This document shows positions 1 through 13,111 of a DNA stretch of 64,000 nucleotides, one piece after another. The stretch is taken from NCBI RefSeq assembly GCF_018991925.1, contig NW_024753838.1, positions 1 through 64,000 of the forward strand, written 5' to 3'. Under the pieces are notes generated by a model that saw only the letters and a list, made by a program, of their open reading frames with translations, ran no database searches and was not told where the DNA came from. The translations under genes and the position numbers were made by a program. The DNA comes from Homarus americanus (taxonomy: Eukaryota; Arthropoda; Malacostraca; Decapoda; Nephropidae). Position 1 is the first letter of the stretch. Each line of letters opens with the position of its first letter.

Positions 1-1
1 T

Positions 2-2025
<2,024 letters not shown>

Positions 2026-2190
2026 CCCAAGCCGTGTTTGACCTCAGCTGGTTAATGAAGTATAACCGTCTTTGAAACAACGCCTGGCGTATGTTTATTA
2101 CATTCGTGACGCAAAAAGAATTATAATGGTACAATAATGCATACTTATTCTGAAAGGTACTCAGTGCTGATACTAGAAATTGCATTAACG

Positions 2191-2191
<1 letters not shown>

Positions 2192-2277
<86 letters not shown>
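2192..2277. repeat. (TA)n microsatellite
   Basis: About 86 bp of pure alternating TA, followed by a short GTGTGTGT run. The flanking bases 2026-2191 and 2278-2449 are low-copy sequence with nothing recognisable. Confidence 0.98.
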
Positions 2278-2280
<3 letters not shown>

Positions 2281-2449
2281 TGTGTGTATGAAAAGTTTAT
2301 AAAATATATTTCGTCCTTTTAATGAAAAAGGTACGTTTATATTTGTTTGAATATCCGTTTGAAAAATAGCTAAATAATTACGTTATTTTGATCGTTGTCT
2401 GGTCTTCATTCAGGAGAAGACTTTCAGTTGTGTTTGAATGACGGATAGG

Positions 2450-5400
2450 TGATGGTCCTTACCCAGGGGTGGGTCCTCCCCAGCCCCACAGGTGAGTGGT
2501 GTCTGGCCCCCACAGGTGGTGGTCCCAGTCCCCCTGGTGCGTGGTCCCCTACCAGCCACCCCACAGGTGTGGTCCTCCCACCCAGCCCCACAGGCCAATG
2601 GTCTCCAACCCCACAGGTGATGGTCCCTACCCATTTACAGGTGATGGTCCCTGGCCCCCCACATGATGGTCCCTACCCAGCCCCACAAGTGGTCTCCCAT
2701 CCCCCACAGGTAGTAGTCCACCCGGCCCACAGGCGTGGTCCCTACCCCAGTAATGGTCCCTACCAGCCCCCACAGATGGTCTACCCTGCCAGCCCCCAGA
2801 TAGTAGTCCTTACAGCCCCACACTTGTTATTCATGCAACCCCCACAAATTAGTAGTCCCCAGCCCCCACAGGTATGGTCCTACCCACCCCCCACAGGTAG
2901 TGGTCCCTACACACAGGTAGTGGTCATACCCAGCCCCCACACAGGTAGTGTCCCAGCCCCACAGGTGGTAGTCCTACCAGACCCCAGGTGGTGGTCCTAC
3001 CCAGCCCCACAGGTGGTAACCCTTACCCAGCCCCCACAGGTAGTGGTCCTACCCTTCACAGGTAGTGGTCATACCCACCCCACAAGTGATTCCTGGTCCT
3101 GGTGGTGGTCCCTACCCAGCCCACAGGTAGTGGTCCCGCCCGGCCCCACAGTAGTGGTCCTACCACCCCTGAGTAGTGGTCCCCACCCGGTCCCACAGGT
3201 GGTGGTCCCTGCCCAGCCCCCAGTGTGGTCCCTACCCGGTCCCCACAGGTGGTGGTCCCTACCCAGCCCCCTGGAGTGAGTGGTCCCTACCAGTCCCCCA
3301 CAGGTAATGGTCCCTACCCGACCCCACAGGTAGTGGTCCTACCCAGCCCCCACAGTGATGGTCTCACCAGTCCCACAGGTAATGGTCATACCAGACCCCA
3401 CAGGTGATGGTCCCTCCCGAGGTCCCCACAGGTGATGGTCCCTACCGGCCCCCAGGTGGTGTTCCTTCTGGTGGTGGTTCCTACTCCCACAGGTAGTAGT
3501 CCCTACCTGGCCCCCACAGGTAGTGGTCCCTACCGGCTCCCCCACAGGTAGTGGTCCCCTACCCGGCCACAGGTGATCTCACAGCCCAGAATAGTGGTCC
3601 CTACCCACTACAGGTAGTGGTCCCTACCTGACCTCACAGAGAGCTCCTACCCGTCCACAGGTAGTGGTCCCTACCCTGGTCCCCACAGGTAGTGGTCCCA
3701 CCCGGCCCCCACAGGTAGTGATCCCCACCTGGCCCCACAGGTAGTGGTCCCTACCCGGCCCCCACAGGTAGTGGTCCCTACCCGGCCCCACAGGTAGTGT
3801 GGTCCCCAACTCCCCACAGGTAGTGGTCCCTACCCGGCCCCCACAGGTAGTGGTCCCCACCCGGCCCTCATCAGTGGTCCCACCCCACAGGTAGTCCCAT
3901 CCCGGTCCCCACAGGTAGTGGTCCCCACCCGGCCCCACAGGTAGTGGTCCCTACCCGGTCCCCCACAGGTAGTGGTCCCTACCCGGACCCCACAGGTAGT
4001 GGTCCCCACCTGCCCCACAGGTAGTGGTCCCTACCTGTCCCCACAGTAGTGGTCCCTACCCGGCCCCCACAGGTAGTGGTCCCTACCCACCCCCCACAGG
4101 TAGTGGTCCCCACCCGGCCCCCACAGGTAGTGGTCCCTACCCGGCCCCCCACAGGTAGTGGTCCCCACCCGGCCCCCACATGTAGTGGTCCCCACCCGGT
4201 CCCCACAGGTAGTGGTGTCCCTACCCGGTCCCCACATAGTGGTCCCCACCCGGCCCCCACAGGTAGTGGTCCCTACCCGGTCCCCACAGGTAGTGGTCCC
4301 TACCCGGCCCCACAGGTGGTCCCTACCCGACCCCACAGGTAGTGGTCCCTACCTGGCCCCGGTAGTGGTCCCCACCTGGCCCCACAGGTAGTGGTCCCTA
4401 CCTGGTCCCCACAGGTAGTGGTCCCTACCCGGCCCCACAGGTAGTGGTCCCACCTGACCCCCATGTAGTGGTCCCTACCCGGCCCCCACAGGTAGTGGTC
4501 CCTACCCGGTCCCCACAGGTAGTGGTCCCTACCTGGCCCCCATGGTGTGGTCCCTACCCGGTCCCCCACAGGTAGTGGTCCCTACCCGCCCCCACAGTGG
4601 TCGCCCCACAGGTATGGTCCACCCGACCCCCACAGGTAGTGGTCCCTACCTGGCCCCCACAGGTAGTGGTCCCTACCTGGTCCCCACACAGTGGTCCCTA
4701 CCCGGCCCCACAGGTAGTGGTCCCTACCCGACCCACAACCCCCGCCCCCACAGGTAGTGGTCCCCACCGGTCCCCACAGGTGGTGGTCCCTACCCGGCCC
4801 CCACAGGTAGTGGTCCCCACCTGGCCCCCACAGGTGGTCCACCCGGTCCCCACAGGAGTGGTCCCTACCTGGCCCCACAGGTGGTGTCCCTACCCCACCC
4901 CACAGGTAGTGGTCCCACCTGGCCCCACAGGTAGTGGTCCCTACCGGCCCCACAGGTGGGTCCCACCCGCCCCCACAGGTGTCCTACCTGGTCCCCACAG
5001 GTAGTGGTCCCACCGGCCCCCGAGTAGTGGTCCCTACCCGGCCCCACAGGTGTCCCTACCCGGCCCCACACACAGGTAGTGGTCCCTACCCAACCCCACA
5101 TGTAGTGGTCCCTACCCGGCCCCCACAGGTGGTGGTCCCTACCCGGCCCCCACAGGTAGTGGTCCCCACCCGGCCCCCACAGGTGGTCCCTACCCGGCCC
5201 CACACAGGTAGTGGTCCCTACCCAGCCCCCACATGAGAGAGGTCCCTGCCCGCCCCCCCACAGGTAGTGGTCCCCACTCACACAGGTAGTGGTCCCCACC
5301 CGGTCCCCACAGGTAGTGGTCCCTACCCGGCCCCCACAGGTAGTGGTCCCCACCGCCCCACAGGTAGTGGTCCCTACCCCGCCCCCACAGGTAGTGGTCC

Positions 5401-5895
5401 CCACCAGCCCCACAGGTAGTGGTCCTACCCGGCCCCCACAGGTAGTGGTCCCACCCGGCTCTCACACAGGTAGTGGTCCCCACCTGTCCCCACAGGTAGT
5501 GGTCCCTACCCGGCCCCCACAGGTAGTGGTCCCACCGCCCCCAGGTAGTGGTCCCCACGCCCCCACAGGTGGTCCCACCGTCCCCACAGGAGGTCCCACC
5601 CGCCCCCACAGGTAGTGGTCCCACTCCCCCCACAGGTAGTGGTCCCACCTGCCCCACAGGTAGTGGTCCCTACCCGGCCCCCACAGGTAGTGGTCCCTAC
5701 CCGGCTCCCCACAGGTAGTGGTCCCTACCCAGCCCCACAGGGTGGTCCCACCCGGTCCCCACAGGTAGTGGTCCCTACCCGGCCCCCACAGGTAGTGGTC
5801 CTTACCCGCCCCCACAGGTAGTGGTCCCTACCCGGCTCTCACAGGTAGTGGTCCCTACCCAGCCCTCACAGGTAGTGGTCCTTACCCCCCCACAG
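2450..5895. repeat. 27-bp minisatellite array, about 125 copies
   Basis: The core of each unit is CCCACAGGTAGTGGTCCC, followed by TACCCGGCC. The left end (2450-3600) is divergent and the centre (3600-5860) is more uniform. Because 27 is a multiple of three, open frames persist on both strands: VVVPTRPPQ-type peptide on plus and VGTTTCGGR-type on minus. The extreme periodicity, the open frames on both strands and the many frame-breaking indels argue against coding. The unit joins an acceptor-like string (CCCACAG) directly to a donor-like one (GTAGTG). One left-end copy near 2480-2495 reads CAGGTGAGT. Confidence 0.97.
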
Positions 5896-6093
5896 GGGCC
5901 AGGGGCGCATCATTACCCTCACCCATGATGATCTTAACAACACACCTGGGGCAGGTGGTCATCATTACACTCATTGGCCAATTTCCTCGTAAGGTTATTA
6001 GACTTTTATTTACCTTTTCTTCTTTTTTCTTTCCTTATGCCACATTAGCGAGTAGTGACCGAATGACATAGTTTTGTCTGTGTCTCTGTCTCT

Positions 6094-6124
<31 letters not shown>

Positions 6125-6489
6125 CGTTACACATGCGTTTTTGTGCTATATTTTCTGGCATTTAGAATGGACCGCAACTAAACTTAAAACCCAATAAGTT
6201 TTAGGTCATTTAATCTAAGGTACAGATGACTGTTGTTGGAAATGTCATAACCCAACACAGGTGGTGTAATGTTACTCCATCTATCACTCGGTAAGGTGTG
6301 TGTGTCGGTCATATGAGGTGCGTCGTCTTGTGCTCAGCGTGAATTACTCTAATATAACACAAAGCCTCAGTCTGGTCCAAATTATAGGAGCCTGACGAGG
6401 GGCGATGTGTCAACAGCCTCGCTAATTCCTGGGCTGTGCTTTATAGTCCTGACGTCTGTTGTTATTATAGAGGTGTCGCACCAGCAGTG
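5896..6489. other. low-copy sequence, no gene recognised
   Basis: Mixed sequence between two repeat tracts. It contains a (CTGT)n microsatellite, described separately, and no credible open frame, RNA gene or transposon end that I could recognise. Confidence 0.6.
6075..6127. repeat. (CTGT)n microsatellite
   Basis: A TCTG tetranucleotide tract, slightly interrupted at its left end (TGTCTC) and ending in TCCGTCCG. Confidence 0.95.
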
Positions 6490-6690
6490 TCTTAGGGGGT
6501 GAAGGGGCGAATGGGATGGGAAGGGGCTGGGGACTTTGGGGGAGGGGGATGAGAAAGGGTAGAGGGCTGAGAAGGAGGGGATGGGAAAGGCGAGAGGAAT
6601 GGGAAGGGGGGAGACGTATGTGAAAGGGGAGACTATGGGAAGGGAGAAAGGGGCGGGAAGCGGATGGGGAGGGTAGGGTTTGGGAGAAAC
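6490..6690. repeat. G-rich purine tract
   Basis: Nearly all purine on the plus strand, with repeated GGGGA/GGGAA motifs. The minus-strand open frames across it (Pro/Ser/Leu/Phe only) are low-complexity artefacts. The tract has several G3-4 runs and could form triplex or quadruplex DNA; this is inferred from composition only. Confidence 0.8.
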
Positions 6691-7339
6691 TTGGACACAC
6701 GGTCTACTAACGAGGCTCAATGGCGACTCTTTGTCACGGTGAAGTACAGTAATTGAACTTTCGAGATTTACATTAAACACTAAACTATGTTAATTCAGTA
6801 CTTCAGGTTATTTACACGTCAGGTAACTGTGTGGATAATATTTTTTTTCTGAAATGTATAGTTATATTGTTCTCTCAGGAAGAATGGCCGTTTTAAGAGG
6901 GATCGTTTTAAAAGTGTAAGGAAAAATACCTAGCCTGAAGTGAGAGAACGAATACGCTTATGTGTTAAACAGTTAAAAGGTAACTGAGAAACTAGGATTG
7001 AGAATAATTATAAGACTTGAGGTGATTAAAGACGGTGGCAGTATGATGGCACAGAAGTTGAATGATTTGTTCGGAAAAATATGAAATGAAGAAAATATAC
7101 TAGGTGATTGTAAAATGGCTCTTATGATACTTAAACATAAGGAAGTGGAGAGTGGCATGAGTGAGGACCACTTCTTGTTATTGCACAAGATAAGGCAAAA
7201 ATAGAAGTGAGCCTATGATGTGGTGACTCATATGAAGTGGTCAAGTTGGTGGCCTGTGAACACGATGTTGAGAGCGGAGAGCGAGGAAGGGTGTTTTGAG
7301 AGAGGATACTGATGAAAGACGATGATTATGGGAGCAGGT
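6691..7339. other. AT-rich low-copy sequence
   Basis: No gene recognised. The right part (about 7000-7339) is A-rich and leads without a clear boundary into the decayed LINE. It may be an older part of that same element that has diverged too far to read. Confidence 0.5.
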
Positions 7340-7970
7340 AGAGCCGATGAACTGAGAGAAAACGAGGAAGTGTAGTGGACATAGACAGTGAGAAGGTGGA
7401 TACTTTTAAGTGTCCATGAACTAAGGACATAAAGGTTAACGGTATAAAGATAATGAACAGAATTACAAGTGAATATAGAAAATATTTTGGCAGGAAAAAA
7501 AATTATACTCTACAATAAAAAAACAATATACCTGTACATCCAGCTGCCTCAAGTAGATGTGAAGCGCCATGGCTACTCACCAAGGCACTTTGAAGATAAG
7601 ATACCGGTCTGCAAAAATACAGTCCTGCGAAATACTGTAGAACCACTGTATGATACAGGTCAGAACAGATGGAGAAGCCGAATTAAGTTGAGAGATATCA
7701 ACAGTTACACCCAAGACAAATATCGCAAAAAATAAAAGAAAGAGGATCGAGATGTGAGTGTACACGTGGCAGACTGCCCAAGATTGTCATGAGTGAGAGA
7801 CCAGAAGGCAGGAGACACAACAGAGAAAAAGATGGCGAGATAACGTTGAGCAGGACGTCCATGTTGAAGCAAGTGTGAGAGATGAAAATTGCTCCTTAGA
7901 CAGAGGATGGTTGGAGAGTCATTCATGGGAGAAGTCAAATGCCGACGGCTCTGGGTACCTCAAGGGAGTG
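7340..7970 (+). pseudogene. decayed RTE-like LINE reverse transcriptase, 3' part
   Basis: Two stretches resemble the end of an RTE-clade reverse transcriptase ORF. Around 7374-7490 a frame reads VDIDSEKVDTFKCP, a stop, then DIKVNGIKIMNRI and EYRKYFGRKKN. This matches the family pattern of an acidic strand, an F-K-Y/C-L segment, then an I-x-x-R-I helix. Around 7830-7960 a frame reads RWRDNVEQDV, then DENCSLDRGWLESHSW, which resembles the conserved tail pattern RWxDxVxxD...DRxxWR. In-frame stops and frameshifts show it is dead. No endonuclease or catalytic YxDD is visible. The family call rests on pattern memory and not on a search. Confidence 0.5.
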
Positions 7971-8099
7971 AATCTGTCTTTATGGTTTAGAAACATTTAC
8001 ATAAACATTAAATTATACAAACCCGAGGCTGACTACAGTCCACGTATTGTTACTGACTCTAACTAAGTGATGTGTGTAAAGAAAACAACGAATAAAATG

Positions 8100-8475
8100 C
8101 CGTCGAGCACATGTGGTCCTGGTGGGGGAAGACTTGAACATCTGTGGTCCTGGTGGGGAAGACTTGAACATCTGTGGTCCTGGTGGGGAAGACTTTTAAC
8201 ATCTGTGGTCCTGGTGGGGAAGACTTGAACATCTGTGGTCCTGGTGGGGGGAAGACTCTGAACATCTGTGGCCTGGTGTGGGGAAGACTTGAACATCTGT
8301 GGTCCTGGTGGGGAAGACTTGAACATCTGTGGTCCTGGTGGTGGAAGACTTGAACATCTCAGGTCCTGGTGGTAAAGACTTGAACATCTGTGGTCCTGGT
8401 GGGGGAAAACTTCAACATCTGGTGGTCCCAGGGGAAACTTGGAACATTAGTGTCCCTGGTGGTGGAAGACTTGAG
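8100..8475. repeat. 30-bp minisatellite, about 12 copies
   Basis: Each unit carries GAACATCTGTGGTCCTGGTG followed by GGGAAGACTT. Copies vary by 1-3 bp, with more decay at the right end (8395-8475). The minus-strand open frames (FKSSPPGPQ-type) are repeat artefacts, because 30 bp is a multiple of three. Confidence 0.95.
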
Positions 8476-8613
8476 TGAAACAACATGGAGGTGATGGTGA
8501 GGGAGGAGGTGCGTGAGGAAGGAAAGCCGTCACCCTACAGGACTGGCCCACCTCGTCATCCTTAATTTTGTCTTTACACGAGGCCAGGAGAGACACGCAC
8601 TCTTGTTTCCCTC

Positions 8614-8616
<3 letters not shown>

Positions 8617-8678
<62 letters not shown>
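8617..8678. repeat. (GT)n microsatellite
   Basis: A pure GT tract of about 62 bp. The Cys/Val open frames over it are artefacts. Confidence 0.98.
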
Positions 8679-8680
<2 letters not shown>

Positions 8681-8748
8681 AAGAGCCTCATAGATCACCT
8701 TGTCCGGTCCGGTGCTGTGGTGGTCCTGGTACACATAGAGAGTTCGTT

Positions 8749-8774
8749 TCTCTCTCTCTCTCTCTCTCTCTCCC
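8749..8774. repeat. (TC)n microsatellite
   Basis: A pure TC tract of about 26 bp, 70 bp downstream of the GT tract. Confidence 0.95.
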
Positions 8775-9671
8775 AGTAACCCCTATACTCCCATGGTTCT
8801 GCTGCCTCAACCTATAATTTGTCACATATATTCTGGATATACTGTACGCTTGATTCATGTATATCATATTAATTAAAGCATATTGCGTCTCTTTTGTTCA
8901 GTGATTCGCCTCTTGTATTGATTCGTTAGAATTTTACTTCCTCATTGGTTTAATTCAGTTCATGTACGTCTGTCATCGTGTTGTGTATACCCGTAACAAA
9001 TTATCACCAAGTTTTACCCATATCTCATGTTTATTCTACTTTATAACAAAGTTTTAAGTTAGTAAGTGTAGCTTATATAATATTTACTCATGTCTTCTAC
9101 CTTTCGTGGTCAGTGTAACCTTAAATAGTCATGATGTAGTAGTTTCTAAAAATGAGTCGTTTGTGACACCAATTCCCACTCAACTCATATAACAACCATG
9201 AACCCATCCGTGTGTCTCCTAGCATGGTACTGATTTATGCTCACGGGGCACGAGGTCTGGACAGAGTGCCCTGGGACGCGTGACACTTATATAAAGAAAA
9301 AATAAGAAGAGCTCTTCCTCTCCAAAAGTGTTTCCTGAGATATATATCATTTTATTTTTTTTATAGTGACTTACTCTTCCAAACCTTTTTACACAATATT
9401 GCCTTGACAACAAACTCGGTAACTCTCATATAACATTTCCTGACTGTCCTTCCAAGACTCTTATAGCATTGTTGGTGAGACTATTTACTCACTCAACACC
9501 CACTTACTCACTTACCATTAACTCATTCGTTCATCCAATCACTGCCTTACGCCCCTTAATCCTCTCTCACTCACTCATTCATACGCTTAATCCTTGATCC
9601 ACCCAAGATTCACTTCACTGCCTGACCTACTCACTCTGTTCCTCAATCTGAATTTACTCATCATTTGCTGT
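8775..9671. other. AT-rich low-copy sequence, no gene seen
   Basis: Low-copy AT-rich sequence. Around 9480-9660 it becomes a loose CTCACT/ACTCATTC-rich stretch. No open frame beyond 64 codons, no transposon end and no RNA gene were recognised. Confidence 0.6.
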
Positions 9672-9825
9672 GATAGGTGAAGAGTAGGTGAGAGTAGGTG
9701 GAAGGGTAGTGGAAACTAGGTGAAGGGGTAACTGGAGTGGCAGGTGAAAAGCAGGTGAATGGTCGGGTTAAGGTAGGAAGGTGAAGGGTAGGTGCGGGGA
9801 TAGATGGAGGGTAGGTGCAAGGCCA
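9672..9825. repeat. degenerate AGGTGAAGGGT minisatellite
   Basis: Irregular copies of a 10-14 bp unit around GGTGAAGGGTAGGTG. Unit length is variable, so the array is old or noisy. Confidence 0.8.
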
Positions 9826-10289
9826 GAGAGAGGAGAAACTGCGTCTTCCTCCCTTCATTGCTCTGTATGACATACTCCTGCCCCTCTCTAGTAGTGAGTT
9901 ATGACGCGTGTATGAATTTACGAGGCTGGTGGAGAGGGGTGAGGCGTAGACCAGGCACGAGCACTGATAAATTCTTGTCTCGTCTTATGGTCTTTTTTTA
10001 TGGGATTGCGGGAATTTTTTTTCCTCGAGAATTTAAAAGGGTACTGAGAGATCTGAATGAATTTCTTCTTTCTTCATTTCTTTTTCTTCTCCTCCCTCCT
10101 CCCTCCTCCTCCTCCCTGGTCATGCAATACGAGAAAAAAAAAAAAATAAAGCGAGCATTACTTGTGATAGGATATAGCCTGCTGGTGAATTACAAAGGCG
10201 TAAGTATTTTCTTTCGATCGCCAAAATTGACTTTGATAAAAAAACCGAATAAATGATCTGCACGCGACCTGATGTGTCTTATCTAGTAC

Positions 10290-10290
<1 letters not shown>
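9826..10290. other. low-copy sequence, no gene recognised
   Basis: A 150-codon frame starting at 9804 crosses this region. It includes a TTC/TCC-rich stretch (10065-10110) and an A-run (10133-10146), so I regard it as chance. A donor-like GTAAGTATT occurs near 10200 with no matching acceptor. Confidence 0.5.

Positions 10291-10334
<44 letters not shown>
10291..10334. repeat. (AG)n microsatellite
   Basis: A pure AG tract of 44 bp. Confidence 0.97.
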
Positions 10335-10337
<3 letters not shown>

Positions 10338-11430
10338 ATTATTCAGTAAAATTGACGTATCAGTTTACCCTGAATCACCATATGTATAGACAATGCAAGT
10401 ATTAGCAATATACATATATTTTGACAGTGCAGATATACAAACAACGTAACTAGACATTGCGGGTATGTACGCTTCCAGTAAAATAATAAGTCGATTTGAC
10501 CGAAGATCTCCAATAAAACCCACCAGATACTTCTTATTTCCAGTTAGCTCCTGTGTTATTGGCGTTGGCAGCTGCAGCGCCGTGAGACCTTTAACACCTG
10601 TACAATTACATTACCTGAGTGGTCCCTCATCTGTGATCTTTTGACAATCCGGGCTGTGTTATTATTAGCTACTGACGACGACATTATGAAGTGCTTAAAT
10701 GTTATGTATACAACGACAGAGACAGACATAGAGACAGACATAGGGACAGACATAGAGACAGATAAACATTTTGTAAGAGACTTCACCCATAAGAAGAAGG
10801 TATAGGAGAAGGGAAGATTATAGACACACACACACACACAGAGTTAGGGTGGCGGTACTTACTACTGTTGCAGTGTTGCTGGTACTGATGATGCGATGCA
10901 CCTATAGTCTGTCTTAATTTTGAAAGATTGCTGTAAGTTAATATTTTTCTTCTGTCTGTCTGTAACATTCCTCCAAAGGATCTTGAAACCACTGCATCCA
11001 ACCGTAGTCTATGTTGCTTCACCTGTAATGAAGGCGTCAAATATCTCTCGAGAACGGTTTAAATAGGGCCAAATGTGTATGTAGGAAAGGAGACACAATC
11101 GTCCTCCCAGTGACCTGCAACACAACCCGGAGCTGTCCTGCCCAATGTGTGATAGGAGTCTGCGGGTCAAGGATCGGACTCCACAGCCACATCCAGTGGT
11201 ACCCACACCGACAACATCCTCAAGTTCACCACTCATCATCATCATTATCGATTTCATAATGAAGCTGGTGTCGTCGTCGGCTACAACGGACAGCCTTAAG
11301 CAAGTGCTTTCTCAATTATCCCAAATAATGCCAACAACCTTTAGCCGTGTTGGTCGTACCTTCTTTGTCGTGGTGAGTGGTGGAGTCAAACACGGTGAGA
11401 TCAGCTCAACTGCACTGTCGTTACACACAC
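10335..11430. other. low-copy sequence with minor repeats
   Basis: It contains an imperfect GACAGACATA repeat (10717-10764) and a short AC tract (10824-10840). A plus-strand frame of 97 codons runs from 11145 (ATG) through 11430, where a donor-like GTGAGTAAT follows. Its peptide is Ser/Thr/Pro/Ile-rich at the start and more mixed later (MKLVSSSATTDSLKQVLSQL). I do not recognise it. Confidence 0.45.
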
Positions 11431-11515
11431 GTGAGTAATCACTGACTCATCCTCCCCAACATCAACATCAAGTGGTGAAGGTGGGCGACAGTTTGTCTTG
11501 TTAACAAATTTACAG

Positions 11516-11554
11516 GAAAGACTTGAGTCACGCTGCACTAGTTGGAAGAATTTG
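11516..11554 (+). other. candidate 39-nt microexon
   Basis: The candidate intron 11431-11515 (85 nt) starts with GTGAGTAAT and ends with TTTACAG. It has a pyrimidine-leaning stretch and a GTTAAC that could serve as branch region. The next 39 nt are followed by GTAAGTAAG, a strong donor match. The 39 nt are open in two frames (ERLESRCTSWKNL or KDLSHAALVGRI). Joining the long upstream 11145 frame across the intron gives a stop after a few residues, so the coding reading is doubtful. This could be non-coding RNA splicing or chance. Confidence 0.3.
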
Positions 11555-12094
11555 GTAAGTAAGTGATGAAAGAAATGTTTTGTTTTTGTTTTTTATCTTC
11601 CGCAGTTCGGTGTTTCGTTTCCTGTGACTGTGGTTATGGTGGTTGGCTTGTCTTTATCCCTGGGTATGAGCAACAATCATTTGCTCTTTTGTGGATTCCA
11701 ATTTTTCTTATTCATGGCAGTGGAACAATCCGTTTTAGTCAACAGAGAGTATTCGGCTATTCGAGTGTCTCATAACTGTTCTGTTCATGTAATACAGTAG
11801 TGGTAAAACTCTTCTGGATACACACCAACATGTTAGCTAGTCTGTGTAAACACAAATTCTTCTTACATACACCTGTCGCCTTAAGTACCAAGACATCCCC
11901 ACCATTCAACTATTCTATATGGCAAAAGATACGCGTCTTTTTCTCCTTAGTTACAGCACATCAACATGTATAATCGTGACTGCTCTTTTCTTTTGTATGC
12001 GACACCAGCCTTTGTGTGTGTGTGTGTGTGAGTGTGTGTGTGCGCTGGATGGAGAGGACACCTACCAGCACCACGACCCATTAAACCGCTTCTG
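11555..12094. other. low-copy sequence, no gene recognised
   Basis: Ordinary AT-rich sequence. An interrupted GT tract lies at about 12014-12042. A 70-codon frame at 11563-11775 (MMKEMFCFCFLSS...) has no recognisable domain and is probably chance. Confidence 0.5.
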
Positions 12095-12625
12095 CCCTCG
12101 TCGCCAGCCTCCTCCCTCCTTCTAACCACAGCCTCCGGTCACCAATCCTCCCCTCACCAAAGTTCCCTTCACCATCCTTCCTCCTCACCAGCCCTCACCA
12201 CACATCCCCACAACCACACTGTTTTAACCACAGTGTGCAGCTCACTCCCTCATCACTCCCTGTTAACGGTGTGTGGCAACAGACCTCAACACACACATAC
12301 ACTGTTACCCTCACCATGCTACCATAACAACGTGTGGCTCCAATTCTCCCCTGCTAGTTCTTCCGACCTTGACACCTCCCTTCTTCTCTTTCCCTCTGTC
12401 TTCGTGTGTCTTAGCGTTCATCACCCCTTCTCTCTCTCTCACTTTTATCCTCTTCTACCCAGCCGACACTATTTCCTTATTTACCTCCTACACTTATATG
12501 CGTCACCCTTCACCTCCCTACTAGGCTGCCTTCCACACACCCTCCATTCTCCTTCCACCCTCCAGTCCACACCACCTATCTCCTCCCCTGTCTTCCCACT
12601 TAACACAAGACTGCAAGTATCACCG
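12095..12625. repeat. C/T/A-rich low-complexity tract
   Basis: Rich in CCTCC, CACTCC and ACACCC with few G. Two overlapping plus-strand frames (201 and 83 codons) are Ser/Pro/His/Leu-rich and result from the base bias. Confidence 0.7.
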
Positions 12626-13038
12626 CACTCTCATTAAGTCCACAGCATCTACTTAGTTCTCAAAAAAAGATTTCCTCGCAGAGAGTAGATTGTGTTCTCC
12701 CCCATCCCTCAAAGCCTCTGTGGATGTGACCCAGTGGGGACCCCAGAACGAAAGTGTTTATTTTGTGTATCTGAGTACTTGACTCTGGTGTTTTAAAGGA
12801 ATGTGTAGGCAGTGTCGTTGTTTTTCTTGGCAAGGGAGATGTTATGCGCCAGAGAGGCGTGGGTGTTACACTTTGGGGGTCAAGTAGAGACGTAGAGGAC
12901 GGAAGAGGGCTTTTTTCAACACAGTAGTCGGCCAGTTTGTTGAAGTACCAGTTGTGGGAATGAGACTATGGTCTGTGTTGTAGCTCTTCCCTTTGTCGAG
13001 TCAAATCGAGGCAGGATGTGTCAATGCGTACTGATATT

Positions 13039-13040
<2 letters not shown>
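12626..13040. other. low-copy sequence, no gene recognised
   Basis: No open frame of note, no RNA gene and no transposon end seen. Confidence 0.6.

Positions 13041-13110
<70 letters not shown>
13041..13110. repeat. (AC)n microsatellite
   Basis: A pure AC tract of 70 bp. Confidence 0.98.

Positions 13111-13111
<1 letters not shown>

Noticed and set aside
2449..5821. Pro/Val/Gly frames on both strands (up to 276 codons)
   Set aside because: The 27-bp unit keeps a frame open by length alone; open on both strands and in overlapping phases, with many frameshifts.
9804..10256. 150-codon plus-strand frame
   Set aside because: It crosses a purine minisatellite edge, a TCC-rich tract and an A-run. 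No domain or splice support.
12032..12637. 201-codon plus-strand frame that could be read as a Ser/Pro-rich protein
   Set aside because: Low-complexity C/T/A-rich DNA, beginning in a GT tract.
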